A DNA stretch of 64,000 nt from Fratercula arctica (GCA_947846985.1 CANTUZ010000003.1:53232096-53296095), one strand, 5' to 3'; shown: positions 47,237 to 59,644, counted from the first letter of the stretch. The notes: a model not told the origin generated them from the letters alone. Numbers and translations: made by a program.

Positions 47237-50193
47237 TGATGCTCATCAATTACATCTGTTTAATTTTTGTCCTGATGGAAAAATCTTGGTTTTTCATTAA
47301 TTTTGGCAGGACCATTGAAATCTAAAGGAGTATTCACCATTGGATACTGTTGTTTCCTAGCACAAATCACACACTGTTTTACCTCAGTCGTGGCTTTAAC
47401 TGAGGAGCTTTATATTTAAAAGAAACACACACAAAGAAACAAACTTGAGTGTTTCTTAGCTGTTGGTTAGCTGAGAGTTGGAACAGAGAAGGTACCTAGA
47501 ACATGTGGAAAAGAGGGTAAAGGGAAAACTTAGTGTGAGATGGGCAGGGGCAATGCAGGGTCAATCCTGTGTTAATATTTCATATGCCAAAAGTTCTTGT
47601 GCTATTGTAATTGCCACCAGTGTTATACCCTCCTGTGAGGAGAGGCAATAAATCAGGGGTCCAAGAGCTGGAATAAAGTTGTTTGTCTTGCTGGACAGTA
47701 GCTGACTTACACTTAACCTCTCTCCGACTCCCTATATTTACCATTATTGTTGAAGAAGAGTTGAAGTTTGCTGTCACATCGGAAAAGCTGGAAGCTTTGA
47801 AGATTTCATGTTGAAAATTGTATACATAGTTGACCTGTGCATAGTCTTTTCTCGGACCCCTGATCGAGTATTCTTGTATTCACATCATATTCTGTGAAGT
47901 GCAAAACCAGAGAATACACAATTTTTTGCATTAAAGGAGTCAAGTGAGTAATATGACTGGAATGTGTCATGCTGGGAGTTTTCATTTGTGTTATGGCCGT
48001 GCAATGTGAAATGTGGTAACATCTTCATTGTGGTAAGAATACTTCAACTTCTGTTCAGCTAAATATATTTTTTTTTGCCAAAAATAGCTATTGGTTCAGT
48101 TTGTATAACATTTAGAATTGGCTGTGGGTTCCATTCATGCTGTGAATTTTTATAAATGTTTAACAGAATGTATCTTTACAGCCATTAATAAAAATAGCTG
48201 AGATAATTTTGCTCAAAACTGAAGTTCTAGATGCCCCTCTAGTCCTTTACTATGAAATCAGATAACCTCGGACTCAGGTTTTCAAACAGTTTTACACTCC
48301 ATGGAGGTGCTGATGCATGAATAATGGCAAGCATCTAATATTTAATAATTGTCAGTATATTCTTTAGCAAATTTCTAAATCCTGCTAGTGGAGCTATTTT
48401 ACAAGTACCTATCTCAGTCCCACCCAGCACTAAAGACAGTTGGCCTAAAGTTTGGATTTAGTCTCTGAAGCTGGTTTTTTTTTCAATGTGGGCAGTGGTA
48501 AGTGTCCACTAAAACTTCGGGAATTGCTGAAATACTGTTCAGTTTGGGTGAGGTAAATAAAATAGCTGAGCTAACTTGCTAACTAATGGCTGCTGTAGCA
48601 GTAGGAATAACCATAACTCTTTTAAAAAGAGAGGATTCCTTAAAATAAATGTTTGCATTTCAAAAATTAATTTAGACTTTTTTTCCTCAAAGCAGGAATA
48701 GTTACTGATTGGTTTTGTTTTATAAAAGAGAGTACTTAGAAGCTGATAGGTCTGCATTGTCTGAAATTAATCATTTGGGTTTGCTTCTCCAAGCATCACA
48801 TCCTCGGTGTTTTTGCACACTTTCCAAATGTTCCCAAAGCAAAACCTTGGTTGTATTCGTATTATAAAGTGATGTTGCAGGTGCATAGATAAGGCAACCT
48901 TACAAAACACTTAAAGGATATAAAATATTAAAGTTACTAGTGGTTCTTAATTCATTTTTCAAATGAAAGGCAAATATGTTTGGGCTTCGTAGCACAAATT
49001 GATAAATTTTCTGATTTTATGTATAGTAACATCTAATTAAAAAAAGTGAATTCTGTTGCCAGTACAAGGGCATGCCATGCCATGTCCACAGTTCAAAGAA
49101 CTTAACAGAAGACAACATGATAACTTGAACAAGCAGCATTATGATTTCTTGATGGCTCTGTCCCGTACCTACTGAGGCAATGTTAGCTCCAGTTACTTAG
49201 CTCAGCTTGCCACAAAATGTTTGCCTCTGCATGTTAACTTCTTTTTTGTGTCTAATTAATGCATATTTAACACCATTTTGTTTAAAATTCAGATAAAAGA
49301 AAGCTAGATAAACTGCTATCCATACCATTTCCAAAAATAAAATACCCTATCTGACGCTTGTCCTCTTCCTTATCTCACGCTTATAAATTGAGGTGACTGA
49401 TGATTATTTCACCTGGTGAAGAGGAACTACATTTCAGAGCCACAGAATCCTGGAAAATTAGTCTGTTCGGGCTCTGTGGGAGAGGATGGCAAAAGTACTC
49501 TTCAGCAAATCGTGGTATCAGTTCAATGGAAGATGAGTATCTTGAACGCGTACTTAACTTCCCCATCATGAAACATTTGATAACCACCAGCAAGAAAAAA
49601 AAAAAACCCAAACAAAACAAAAAAACCAACAAATAAAACAAGAGGCAATGAGAGACCATCTGCCAGTACAAGAAGGGTAGTGGCTTATTCGTTGTTATAG
49701 AATTATCATAGTTGAATCTTTTCTTCACATATGTTCAGAGCATGCTTCTAGATTTGAAAACTAATGAAATGATTGCTCATGAGATGAATACACAAATGGT
49801 TCTGGGTCAGTAAAAGGGGCCATGTACAATTTTAGTCTAAAACGTTCCTTTTTATTTCTCTGTGGAAAGAAGTTGATCATACACGTGTCACTGCATCTTA
49901 TTCTGCTATTGGTGGCGCACCTTTTCTACAGCAAAGTCTGTTGAAATCCTTGGGGGGAAGCACCCCATTTTTTTTCACTAGCATTTTAGTTGTGTGGATC
50001 TTTTTCTTTTTTAGAGTGTCTGGGAAACTATAAAATGCAATTGAGCTATTAATTTTTTTATTTTTTTGATGGAATTGTAAGAAACTGCTGCTACCTATCT
50101 GTTTATATGTATTGTCTCTCATTAGGAACTGTAAACTGAAGAAGCTTTTCTTCACCTTAGTCCTGCCAAACTGTAACTTTGAATGTTGATATG

Positions 50194-50201
50194 TGTAAAT
50201 A
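50194..50201 (+). promoter_or_regulatory. Pumilio-type motif TGTAAATA in putative 3' UTR
   Basis: An exact match to the PUF-protein consensus UGUANAUA on the transcript strand. It is one of five in this UTR; the others are at 50577, 50684, 52164 and 52650. Confidence 0.45.
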
Positions 50202-50576
50202 TGCGTGTATTCCAAATAAGTCTGAAAGTGTTACACCACAGGCATCTCCAGACTGTTCTTCAGCAAACAGTCAGTTACAAAATATAGTAATATATAGCTG
50301 TGTTCCTTGTCTGTCTTTATGCAAAGATTTTTGCCTGAGGTGGTACTTGCATGGCAGGTGATGTTGGAAAGCTACATCCAAAGGAGGATTTTTGGAAGCA
50401 AGTTAATTCCCTTTTTTCCTTTTTGTTTTCCTTTTTTCCTTTTTTTTTTTTTGCTTAATTAGTGGCACTGATCTCTACCTGAACTTTTAAACTTGAATTT
50501 TTCCTGCACTTTAATTCAATCATGGATTTTATTACTTAATTTTGTTTCTATATTTGTGCAGTTCGGGTTCATTATT

Positions 50577-50584
50577 TGTATATA
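50577..50584 (+). promoter_or_regulatory. Pumilio-type motif TGTATATA in putative 3' UTR
   Basis: Exact consensus match on the transcript strand, 107 bases before the next one at 50684. Confidence 0.4.
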
Positions 50585-50683
50585 AACACACACATTCAGT
50601 AAAGACTTTAGAACGGATTACTTTTGGGCACATTTGCTAATTGTGTGACTATCATTTAGAATGTGTGTTTTCTTAGCAAAATA

Positions 50684-50691
50684 TGTATATA
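50684..50691 (+). promoter_or_regulatory. Pumilio-type motif TGTATATA in putative 3' UTR
   Basis: Exact consensus match within ATATGTATATACAAG, in a very AT-rich stretch, so chance occurrence is plausible for this copy alone. Confidence 0.35.
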
Positions 50692-52163
50692 CAAGTATAT
50701 ACAATATAGAATCTAATGAAAGGCACTTATCCTGTGTCAACATTGAGTTTATAAATTACTGCAACACTTTCAGATTTGTTACTAGACAATACAATAAAAT
50801 CTGTTATATTTATACATAATGCTTAAGAATATACTTTTAGTTTTAAATAATTTTTATATGTACACTTCTACCTTTAATTTTAAAAAGACTTATGTTCAAT
50901 TTTTAAGTCAGAGTACTTAAAGTATGTATATTATCCATAGAAGAAGTTGTTTTAAGCTTATGAATACATTCATATCTCATATCGAGATGATAGAATTACT
51001 AAGCAATGAAAACAAATAGCCCATTTTGCTTTGCAGAAAATAATCATACTTATTTTTACCTCCCATTTGGAACATCCTTAAACAATTCTCTAAGTGTGGA
51101 GAGGGAAGATAGTGCATTCAGAAAATAACCTAATGTAAAAGTTTTCTCAATAACTGCAGCCTGTGATTTATTTTTTTTTTTAAGGTATACACATGAAAGG
51201 CTTTTTTCAGCTCTATTCCTTAGACTTTTAAAATTCCCTAAAACTGAAGTGGGGTTTGTCCAATAAATATTTTGAGTAACATGAATATTGATTATACATC
51301 AGCTCTTTACGTGTAAATCAGGGGTTTCCTTGTATACTGAATGTGTGTTGGAAAACTTACAGCCTGTGGCTGAAGTGCCCTGAAGTACCCTCTGCTTTCT
51401 CCTCATGGTCTAACATACCCAGGTGGGCACTGAGAGCAGCTGAAGTCTGGGGGTGGGGGGGGAGGAGTGCAAAGCCTTGCGTCCCTCTCCGAGTTGTGAG
51501 GTAACTTGTCGGTTGAACCTTTTCTTCATTCTAGCCAATTTCCTATATAATTTACAAGAATCTCTTTGAGTGGATGGTGAGAGCTTTGCTACTACCACAA
51601 AATCTTCAAGTAAGTAAAACAGAGAAAAGATGTGTAGCGTAGGCGAATCAGCTGAACTGATTTTACTTCAGTTTTCATTGAAAAGCTAAGTTAAGCTGGG
51701 CCAATTTCTCCTTCTTATGCATGTTATAAAGATGTGCTGGATATCATCTACTTTATTGCTGTTTCAAGCCAGATGAGTGTGCTGTGTTTCTGGGCTCTTT
51801 TTCACTGTATAAACTTTAGCTTAAAGATGGGAGCAGTCATTTAAAAACAAAAAAAAAAAAAAAAGAGAAACAAGACAGAAACATAGAACACTCAAATGAA
51901 AGGTGTCAATCAGTATTCCTTTTAGTTTTTCATGTAAAGCGTCTGGAAATGTTTGTCATACAGCTGTAGGTTCCTTTGACGCTTGTATTTGTTTTTGTTA
52001 GTACCTAAGTTACATATTACCAGGCAAATAACTTAGAAGTTAAACTGTTTCAGTTGAAAACATGTAAGGAGTTGTATGTGGATTACCACTACCATTCAGT
52101 AATAAGTGATGCAAAGGGAGAGGGGTGGGAACATGTTTTAAATATTCCCTTTTAAAATGGAAT

Positions 52164-52171
52164 TGTAAATA
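52164..52171 (+). promoter_or_regulatory. Pumilio-type motif TGTAAATA in putative 3' UTR
   Basis: Exact consensus match in GGAATTGTAAATAAGC, in the distal part of the UTR. Confidence 0.4.
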
Positions 52172-52649
52172 AGCAGTACTGTGTTATTTTTAGACCTGAG
52201 CTCTGCTATCTGTAGTGGTTAGAACTAGGAAAACATGCTGCTTTCTAGTTACGCTACTGTTTCATTGTACCAGCACCATGGGGGAAAAATAAAAGAAATC
52301 AGTAAATTTTTCTAACATTGCCCACTTGTGGGTAAGCATGCTTGATGTGTAGCAGTTCTCGTTTATGTATATCTTAGTGTGTACATGTGTGTTTTCTTTT
52401 TTCTTTTTGTTCATTGCAACTTATTCTTCAGTTAAGTCTTGCTGAGCCCCACTAGCTCTTCTGAGGGTGATTACTGGAATATGCATTTTAGGTAGGGTTG
52501 CAAATCCATCTGTCTACAAATATAGTTTCATATGAACTGCAAACTGTACTGTTACAAACACAACTACGTTAGATTGCATAGAGTTATTTTACTTACATGT
52601 ACTTGAACTGAACTATGTCATCATAACGAAGTTAAGTATGGAATATTTT

Positions 52650-52657
52650 TGTAAATA
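52650..52657 (+). promoter_or_regulatory. Pumilio-type motif TGTAAATA overlapping a poly(A) signal
   Basis: Exact consensus match that shares four bases with the AATAAA at 52654-52659. Protein binding here could compete with cleavage factor binding, if this signal is used. Confidence 0.4.
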
Positions 52658-52659
52658 AA
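52654..52659 (+). terminator. Candidate distal poly(A) signal AATAAA
   Basis: A canonical hexamer within TGTAAATAAAAA, near the end of the AT-rich 3' flank. It overlaps a Pumilio motif (52650-52657). A T-rich stretch follows within about 100 bases. Competing site: 52778. Confidence 0.4.
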
Positions 52660-52777
52660 AATACCTGTGCAGCTGGTATTTTAAATTTAAAATGTATTAT
52701 ACATTAATGTTTCAGAAAAAATGTTCATATATGTGTATATGAATGTGTCATTATGCTGAAGGGCTCCGATTGGGCAA

Positions 52778-52783
52778 AATAAA
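52778..52783 (+). terminator. Candidate distal poly(A) signal AATAAA
   Basis: A canonical hexamer in GGCAAAATAAACTATTC, the last one before sequence composition changes near 52.8 kb. A short GT-containing stretch (GAGTGGAG) follows about 25 bases later. Which of the two distal hexamers is used cannot be decided from sequence. Confidence 0.4.
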
Positions 52784-53961
52784 CTATTCAAATCTCTCCT
52801 GAAATGAGTGGAGCTTACTCCTTTTCTTCCGAAGTGGTTCTTTTCCTGCTGGCTGGAGCATGCAGTGACTCCTTGCCAAAAGAGGCTCTTTCATTTTGCT
52901 TAGGGTTTTGTGAGATGCAATTTATAAGGAGGGGAGCGGTGTGTGCCTGAAGCAGCCACTGGCTGGTCCCAAAGGACCACAGAAGGCGAAATGGTTCGTC
53001 TGTGGTGATGTTTCCAAGCAGCTCTAAAAACGTTCTGAAACGCACGTATTGGTGGTGACGATGTGAAGTCCTGTTATCCTTTTAAGCTATCAGGAAAGTC
53101 AAGGGCATTCATGTTACAAAGACACAGTAAAGCAAAGCATTTTCTGTAGCTGCATTTTGACAGTGTTCATTAACGTAAGAATCTGAGGTGCGTGGGGAGA
53201 AGAGATGAAGTTGATTTTTTTTTTCTTTGACATATTTACTGCACATCAGATGTATTTTCTGTCTAATGCTGGGGGGGGGGAGTGGAGGGGAAACAACCAC
53301 CACACCTTTGTAAACGTGCTCTGAATGATGCAGAAATACTGAATTTGAAGAGAGGCTGGGGCAGTAATTCTGGGAAGTGAAATTGCTGCACCTCAGTGAA
53401 ATTTTTGTAATCTCATGATGTCAAATAGTAAAATACTTCAGTGCTGGTTGTTTTAGTATGGGATTGATGTAGAGAGGATGCAGTTTCATCTGTGGGAAAA
53501 GGCTACTGGTTCCAGACCTCTCCTGCCTTCCCGTTTTTTTCTCTAATATGTGATTAGTTATGTATTCTGAACTTTAAGCTCTGCAGCACAAAGAGTTATT
53601 AATGGGATGATGCATTGGAATAAAAAAATTGTTTTAACTTCACTCCAATTAAATTGAAGGTATTGAGAGCTGTCATACTGCCTCCAGCCACTCACTAGCT
53701 CTGGTAATCTCTGCCACCACCAGGAGCAGGGCAGGAACACCTCTCTCCCTACAGGGACCGCATGGCTGCGCACAGCATCAGTGGGCTGACAAGAGGAGGG
53801 GATTGTCTGACTGAGGTGGCAAAGTGAAGTGCTCCGATTTAGCAAAAGCCAGGATTTGATGAGACCTACACAAAACTTGGTCTCATTGCACATCATGTGT
53901 TACAACAGTGAATTACAGTACTGTAAATTAAATGCATTTAATTAAATGGGGCAGTGCTAAG

Positions 53962-54639
53962 GGCTGAGTACAGCAAAGCAAAAAATATTTCTTCTAGTCT
54001 TGAGAAAAGAGATTAGAGGCTTCCCTTAATTTTTTTTTTAAAAAGTCTTTACAGAAACATATTTTTATATACTTGCACATTTTCTCCAATATTGCCCATA
54101 ATATACAGTTTAGTATTTATTAAAAACAAGATGAAGTGAATGATTGTTTTTACTAGGTATTTTCTTTCCCAATTATCAAGTCACCACTCAATTTAATACT
54201 CTTTATGTTTATATTTTAAATATATAGGGCATATTTATATAAATATAAAGGGCATAATACCTTTTAAAGAGTTGTTTATACAGCTCGAGAAATTTCACCC
54301 ATTATTGACCATTGCTTCAAATTCTGGGTTATATTTCTGGGGGAAAAGTAGGCACTCAAGAGCGTGAAATTCCTCTGATCTACTCTTATGCTCACTTCAG
54401 GTAGGAACGATACGCTTTGTTTGTGTCTACCTTGGGAGCAGCTAGTATGTCAGTACCTGGAGAAAGTTTGTAGGGGAAAGAGCACCATCCTGACATATTG
54501 TGAAAAGGAAGCTGAATAGATCTTTTATTTTTTGTCTCTTCCTATAACACCATCTTTCTCATAGTGTCTCAGTGGCTTGTACTAGTTAGCATTTGAAACG
54601 CAAATATGACAGATAAGGTGCATCTTTCTTGAAAACCGT
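53962..54639 (-). repeat. Inverted duplicate, copy B (678 bp), downstream of STXBP5
   Basis: Reverse-complement partner of 1851-2493. It carries 33 extra bases near 54211-54246, including a perfect 16-base palindrome (ATATTTATATAAATAT) and a second AGGGCAT. Its right boundary at 54639 abuts an abrupt change to GC-rich sequence. Orientation was assigned as minus relative to copy A. Confidence 0.9.
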
Positions 54640-57600
54640 GCCCTGGTCTCGCCTGCTCCCTCCTGCCCTGGTGCACCTGGGCCGTTCCCTTGGCCATGGG
54701 TCTGCCAAGCAAGAGGCACTGGGCCTTTCCTCTCTCTTAGGAGAAAATGTAGCAGCCTTGCTGGAGGCATCCCACTCTGGCCTAAGGAAACAGGATGTTT
54801 TTTCCCCACAGTCCTGCACAGAGAGAAACCCACGAGAGCAGAATGTCAGCAAACATGGGCTTCTCCCCTTCTAGGTTCCTGGCTGATTTTACATAACATG
54901 TAATTAATGCTCCCTGAGTAAGGGCTTGGGGGCTTGCATGTGTAACTCATTATAGTAGCAGAGTTCTGCTCAGTTGCTGTCGCAAACAGTGGGAGCTGTA
55001 CCCTCTGGCTGGCCGAGACCTCGGGAGCCCTCCTTTAGCCTCAAACACTCATTTAGAGCTGTTGTGACTCCAAAACTACTCAGAAAGGGTGATGGAGGAC
55101 TGTAGCAAAGCCACAGCCAAGAGAAAAATGGGAAGACTTCACATTCTGTTTTGGAGCAGATAACAGCGTTTCTGCATCTTGCTGCAGTCGCAGCGTGAAC
55201 AGGGCTTCAGAGTTGATTGTTTGAAGGGGTTTGCAATCAAAATGTCAGACTGTACTTATGCTTTGATAAGTTTGCCAACTCTTCTGCCTAATTAAGCAGA
55301 CAAAATGAGAAATTTTATGTAACTGTGATTTCTGTGGCGCAAGAGACTCCTGGGAAGACTAATGCAGAATGCAGCCTCCTGTCTGGGAGTGAACAGAAAA
55401 CAATTTCAAGCTGGTATCTCCTAATTCTCTTGGGCACCTGCAAGTCTCGTAGCACTACCTACGTAAGTACCTTTTATCTGAATGTCAGAGTGTCACCTAC
55501 TGACTATGGTGCTTTTTCTTCTGTGATCCCAAAGCACATAGCACAATGGGCCAGGTCCCCGTGAGGCTGCTTTTCAGACAGTTTCTCTTTGGACTGAGTA
55601 CGTACATGCCTGTCATTCAAGATGTTTCACAACATAGTGATAATTCATATAATGAAGGATTGGGTTTTTTTTAAATCTATCCCCTGTGAAAGGGGTAGAC
55701 AAAATCTAATAATTAAAAGAGAAAAGGACTAATCAAGGTCACTGTATCACATTTTCTCTCTAACATGCTCAAATTCAGAGTCAATTCTAGCTGTGAACTT
55801 AGGAGGCCCCAATATTCACCTACTTTCTGTTTTGTCTTTAAGCACATCAGTTTCTGGTTGTTTTTTAGTTTCCAGCATCTCTTGAAAGAACTCTGTGAAG
55901 TGCCTGAGAAGATAGAAATCAATTCTTTTATTCTACTGTTCCAGTTAAGCCCCTTTAGAAAACTTACTAATTTTTTTTACACACTTTTAAATGTAATTTG
56001 TTGCCAGGATCCGTGGAAGCTGCATTGACAACTAGAGCTTTCATCTGGTTGTAAAAGACCATTAGTTACTTTGGCTCTAAACATCTAACACGCAACTGCT
56101 TGTTCTTCTTGGGGTTCTTCTGGAAGCAGCTGCTTCCTCTCCAGTAGTCCAATCGTGCTGCACGCACCAATTTTGGCAAGCAGCTTGTCAACTGTCACCA
56201 ATGCAGACTTTCTCTTCCTGCAGGTAAAGAAGAACTGAAAAATACCTAAGCACTGCTGGCCAGGAGGCACTGATACCAGTATCACGACGACTCGGGTGTA
56301 TTTAGTAGATTATACCCAAAGGGACAACCAAACACCCTTTCCTGTGCACTCTGCAGGGCACGGTGCAACCCCTTGGGAGTCGTACCATGTCAGATGGGGG
56401 AGCGTGGCATCCGAGGCCTTTCACTAGCTCGTATTTCACTACTAGGACTGTGAACTGCTGTCAGACTGAAGTGGATGCATAGTTTAACTGAGGGCTCTAA
56501 TACAGAGCTTCAAGCAAAGAACAGATTTGGTCTTCCAAAATATAAACAGCGACAGGGATTGGCCATGTACCACATCCCGGAGAGCCAATTTCAAGCCTGA
56601 AAACCCTGCTCCTCGTGATTTAACCTGGGGAAAAGATAAAGCTGATGTGAATTAATTTAATGGCTGTTTGCCGTAGTCCTCCATCAGACTGATGGCAACC
56701 TAAAATTTCTCCTGTGTCTGTTGAAAGGAATTTCTTTACGTTTGCATTATAAACTATAAGGTAGTGATTGGTTCTCAGTCAGAGCATGAGCTGTGTGTAT
56801 TGCTGTGTTGTTGAGGACCCTACTCACAGTCTACTACCTTATTGTTACAGGTAGTATAAAAACATGGAAAAAATTGTTGATCTGAGCCTGGCCCTGTAGG
56901 CTTCAGCCTGGTAAAGAACGACTGATGTAGGTCAGGCAAGGGGGCAGGAACAGGGAGACGAGGTTTGGCTGAGCCGGTTGGCACAACACCGGTTCTCTTC
57001 TTGCCCTGTTTTTGCAGCTAGTGTGACATAGGAAAGGTTTTAAGAATGCATTTAAACTGAGAAAAAGTGTCTGTTTGGCCATTTACAGGGAGCTGCTCCC
57101 TGACATAAAAAAAACAGCATGGAAAAAGTAAAGCGGGACTGTTTGAAAAATCTAACCAGGATTGATAGTGTTTGGCATAGTTCACCAATCCTGGGAGATC
57201 TAGCATCCCACTAAAGGAGCAATGATAGCTCGGGGGGGGACAGGGTGCTGAGAAAGCAATAAACATGGAGCCAAACTGCTTGCGTTCGCTGCTGTCGAGA
57301 AGGGGGGCGCAAAGGGAAGGCAGCACAGGGGGAGGCAACAAGCACGATGCAGCAGGCTTCAAAATGATCTTTGCAGCTGTGCTGTGCAGGATGGCATCTG
57401 TCAGAAACAGAGGAAAGGATCTAAATGAGCGCTGATGTGAAGTTTTGTCCTGTGGACGTATCCCACAGGCTTTGCTGCAGGAGTGATGCGCTTTTTTTGT
57501 GCCTGTGAGGCAGCCCCAGTGTCAGTGCCTGGGGAGAGCAGCTGGAAACCATGCCTGAGGAGACACCTGCTTGCCCAGAGGACCCACACTATCCCAGGCA

Positions 57601-58865
57601 TCACTTCACATACAAACACCACCAGATATGGGCCATGCGTTTCCAAACACAGTTACACCTGGAGCAGCACTGCAGCTTGTGCCAGGCCCTAAATTTGTCT
57701 GGCAGCCAGGGCGAGAAGAGCACTGACCCCAGCCAGGGGTCCTCTGCCGGTGGTGAGGAAACTGAAAGCAAGAGTCTGACACTGCTGCCTCCTCCCCAGC
57801 ATCCAGACCAGGATCTCTGTCCACCTCAAAGTGATACAGGTGGGCTTCTTGCCCTTCACAGTTGGTAGGAGGTGACTCAGGGACCCCTCGTGCAGGCCTG
57901 CTGACACCAGGGCTTTGACCCCAGAGGTTTTCCAAGGTGGCTCTGAACCGAACATAAAAATGCAGGTTTTCTTCTAGTGTTTCTTTAGCAGGGAAGTCGA
58001 AAATTAATCGGCCTTTGATTTTATAGATCTTTTTCTTTAAGAGAAAAAAAGCAAACCAAAAAAACCTCACTGCTCTGGGCCAAACTAACTGGCGATGTTG
58101 CTTAATGTAACTAAGGCATGATGTGTGCAGCTTCCTTCAGTGCACATCTGTCCATAGGGCACTGCAGATGAAAGCACCCTCCCGAGTGAAGAAATGATTA
58201 GTTGCAGAGTGCCCTTCAAGTAGCTTTTGGCTTCACAGTTGCTGTTCTGCCGGTCTGCCTTACCTTGGGACTCTTGCTCCCTGGAGGCAATACACATGAC
58301 ACAGGAGCAGATTTTTGCATTTATTCCCAGAGCTTATAGTGAAGTGTCACATTCTGGCTGAAGACTCACGAGACAGGGCTTTGTGGGCATGCCAAATTCC
58401 TGAGCTTCCACTGCCAGGTCGCTGTGAGCGGGATCTGCAGCAAGTTCACAGGCTGGGCAGAGAAGGGGCCCTGTAAGTAATAAGCCCCTTGGCTCTCAGG
58501 AACCAGATGGATGTTCACGGGTGGAGTACTTGTAATATTGTAAATTAATAAGTAAAGAGCCATCCCCTTTTCATCGTTACCACCCATCCTGCTCTGGAGT
58601 GAAATGAAAACCCCTCCTGCTCCGTAGTTTTAATTAAAAGCTGTGCCGGTACGTGATAGGGCATTAAGGATGACTGAAGTTGTAAACTCCTCTTCCCCAC
58701 ACACTGGAAGATTTATTGTGTAGGTAATGGTGAGTTGTATGTCTTCCCAATAGCGTTATCCTTTAGTCCTTTGCATACCTGAGCAATACAGTAATAAGCA
58801 TATGCTATAATAAAACATCCCGTAACAAGTTCCCAAATAATTAAAATAGGGGTCTCTAGAAACTT

Positions 58866-58901
58866 TTGCTTTGATAGGGTATATCCTTTGCTTTGATAGG
58901 G
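58866..58901. repeat. Short direct repeat TTGCTTTGATAGGG
   Basis: Two copies of the 14-base unit separated by eight bases in intergenic DNA. Confidence 0.85.
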
Positions 58902-59608
58902 AATGCTGCACCCCGTATCATCCTACTCACCTCTAACTTGTGCTTGCTGCGAAATTCTTGTTTCTCAGAGGATGCTCTACACAGGCCTGTGATTACTGCC
59001 CGTCGGTGGGTCTTGGGGGCTGAGAGCCAGAGCAAGGGGAAATATTTGCCTCAAAATACATAATCAAGGCAACAGTGTGGGTTTTTACCTAGGTCTGACT
59101 GTAATGAAGTGAGTCCCAGGTCATTTAGCAATTATTATGGTTGATCAATAATAAGCACTTCACGAATTAATGTACCCAGCTCCCACGAAAGATGAAGGTT
59201 TTACAGATAGTGACCTTTGCCATGTTGCAACAACTGTGATACAGCTGTCCCAGTCTCTCCTAGCACCGAACAAATCGGCTTTTGTCAAAAGCACAATGAG
59301 ACGTTAGGCTCCTGGTCTGGGTTCAGATACATCAACCCTGTGGTTTCTCAGGAGTTTTTAAAAATAAAAACAAAATGCCTTTACTTAGCATAGTCTTCTA
59401 TTATAAAACGTCATTGTACGTAGATTACAGATTTTGCTAGAGTTTAACAGTCAATCTTTTCCATATGAGCGCATGCTTTTGGCTGGGAAAACTATTATCT
59501 GAATATAATGGCTTTCTTTTCAAGCCAAAAACTAAGTATGGAAGGCACATCCAACTGAAATGAGAAATGTTGCGTTATTTCAGTTTTTGTAAGACTGCTC
59601 TTATTTCT

Positions 59609-59644
59609 GACAGTGGTTTTGCTGAAGACAGTGGTTTTGCAGAA
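59609..59644. repeat. Tandem duplication of an 18 bp unit
   Basis: GACAGTGGTTTTGCTGAA is followed directly by a copy with one substitution (GCAGAA). Confidence 0.85.

Larger units (their letters stand above)
47237..52800 (+). other. STXBP5: Putative STXBP5 3' UTR, about 5.5 kb
   Basis: AT-rich sequence follows the stop codon without a splice-supported ORF or a recognisable transposon. AATAAA hexamers lie at 47647, 48187, 50793, 52654 and 52778, so alternative polyadenylation is possible. It contains five Pumilio-type TGTANATA motifs, an oligopyrimidine stretch at 50407-50452 and a G-rich stretch at 51449-51465. The extent is inferred from the last clustered signals and the change in base composition afterwards. 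No transcript evidence is available. Confidence 0.6.

Noticed and set aside
49381..49728. 115-codon minus-strand ORF in the 3' UTR
   Set aside because: Its Phe/Leu-rich middle is the translation of an A-rich tract, and it lies antisense in the putative UTR.
57606..58070. 154-codon minus-strand ORF and opposing plus-strand ORF at 57551-57868
   Set aside because: Both strands are open over the same GC-rich stretch, the products lack any known motif, and no splice or promoter context was seen.
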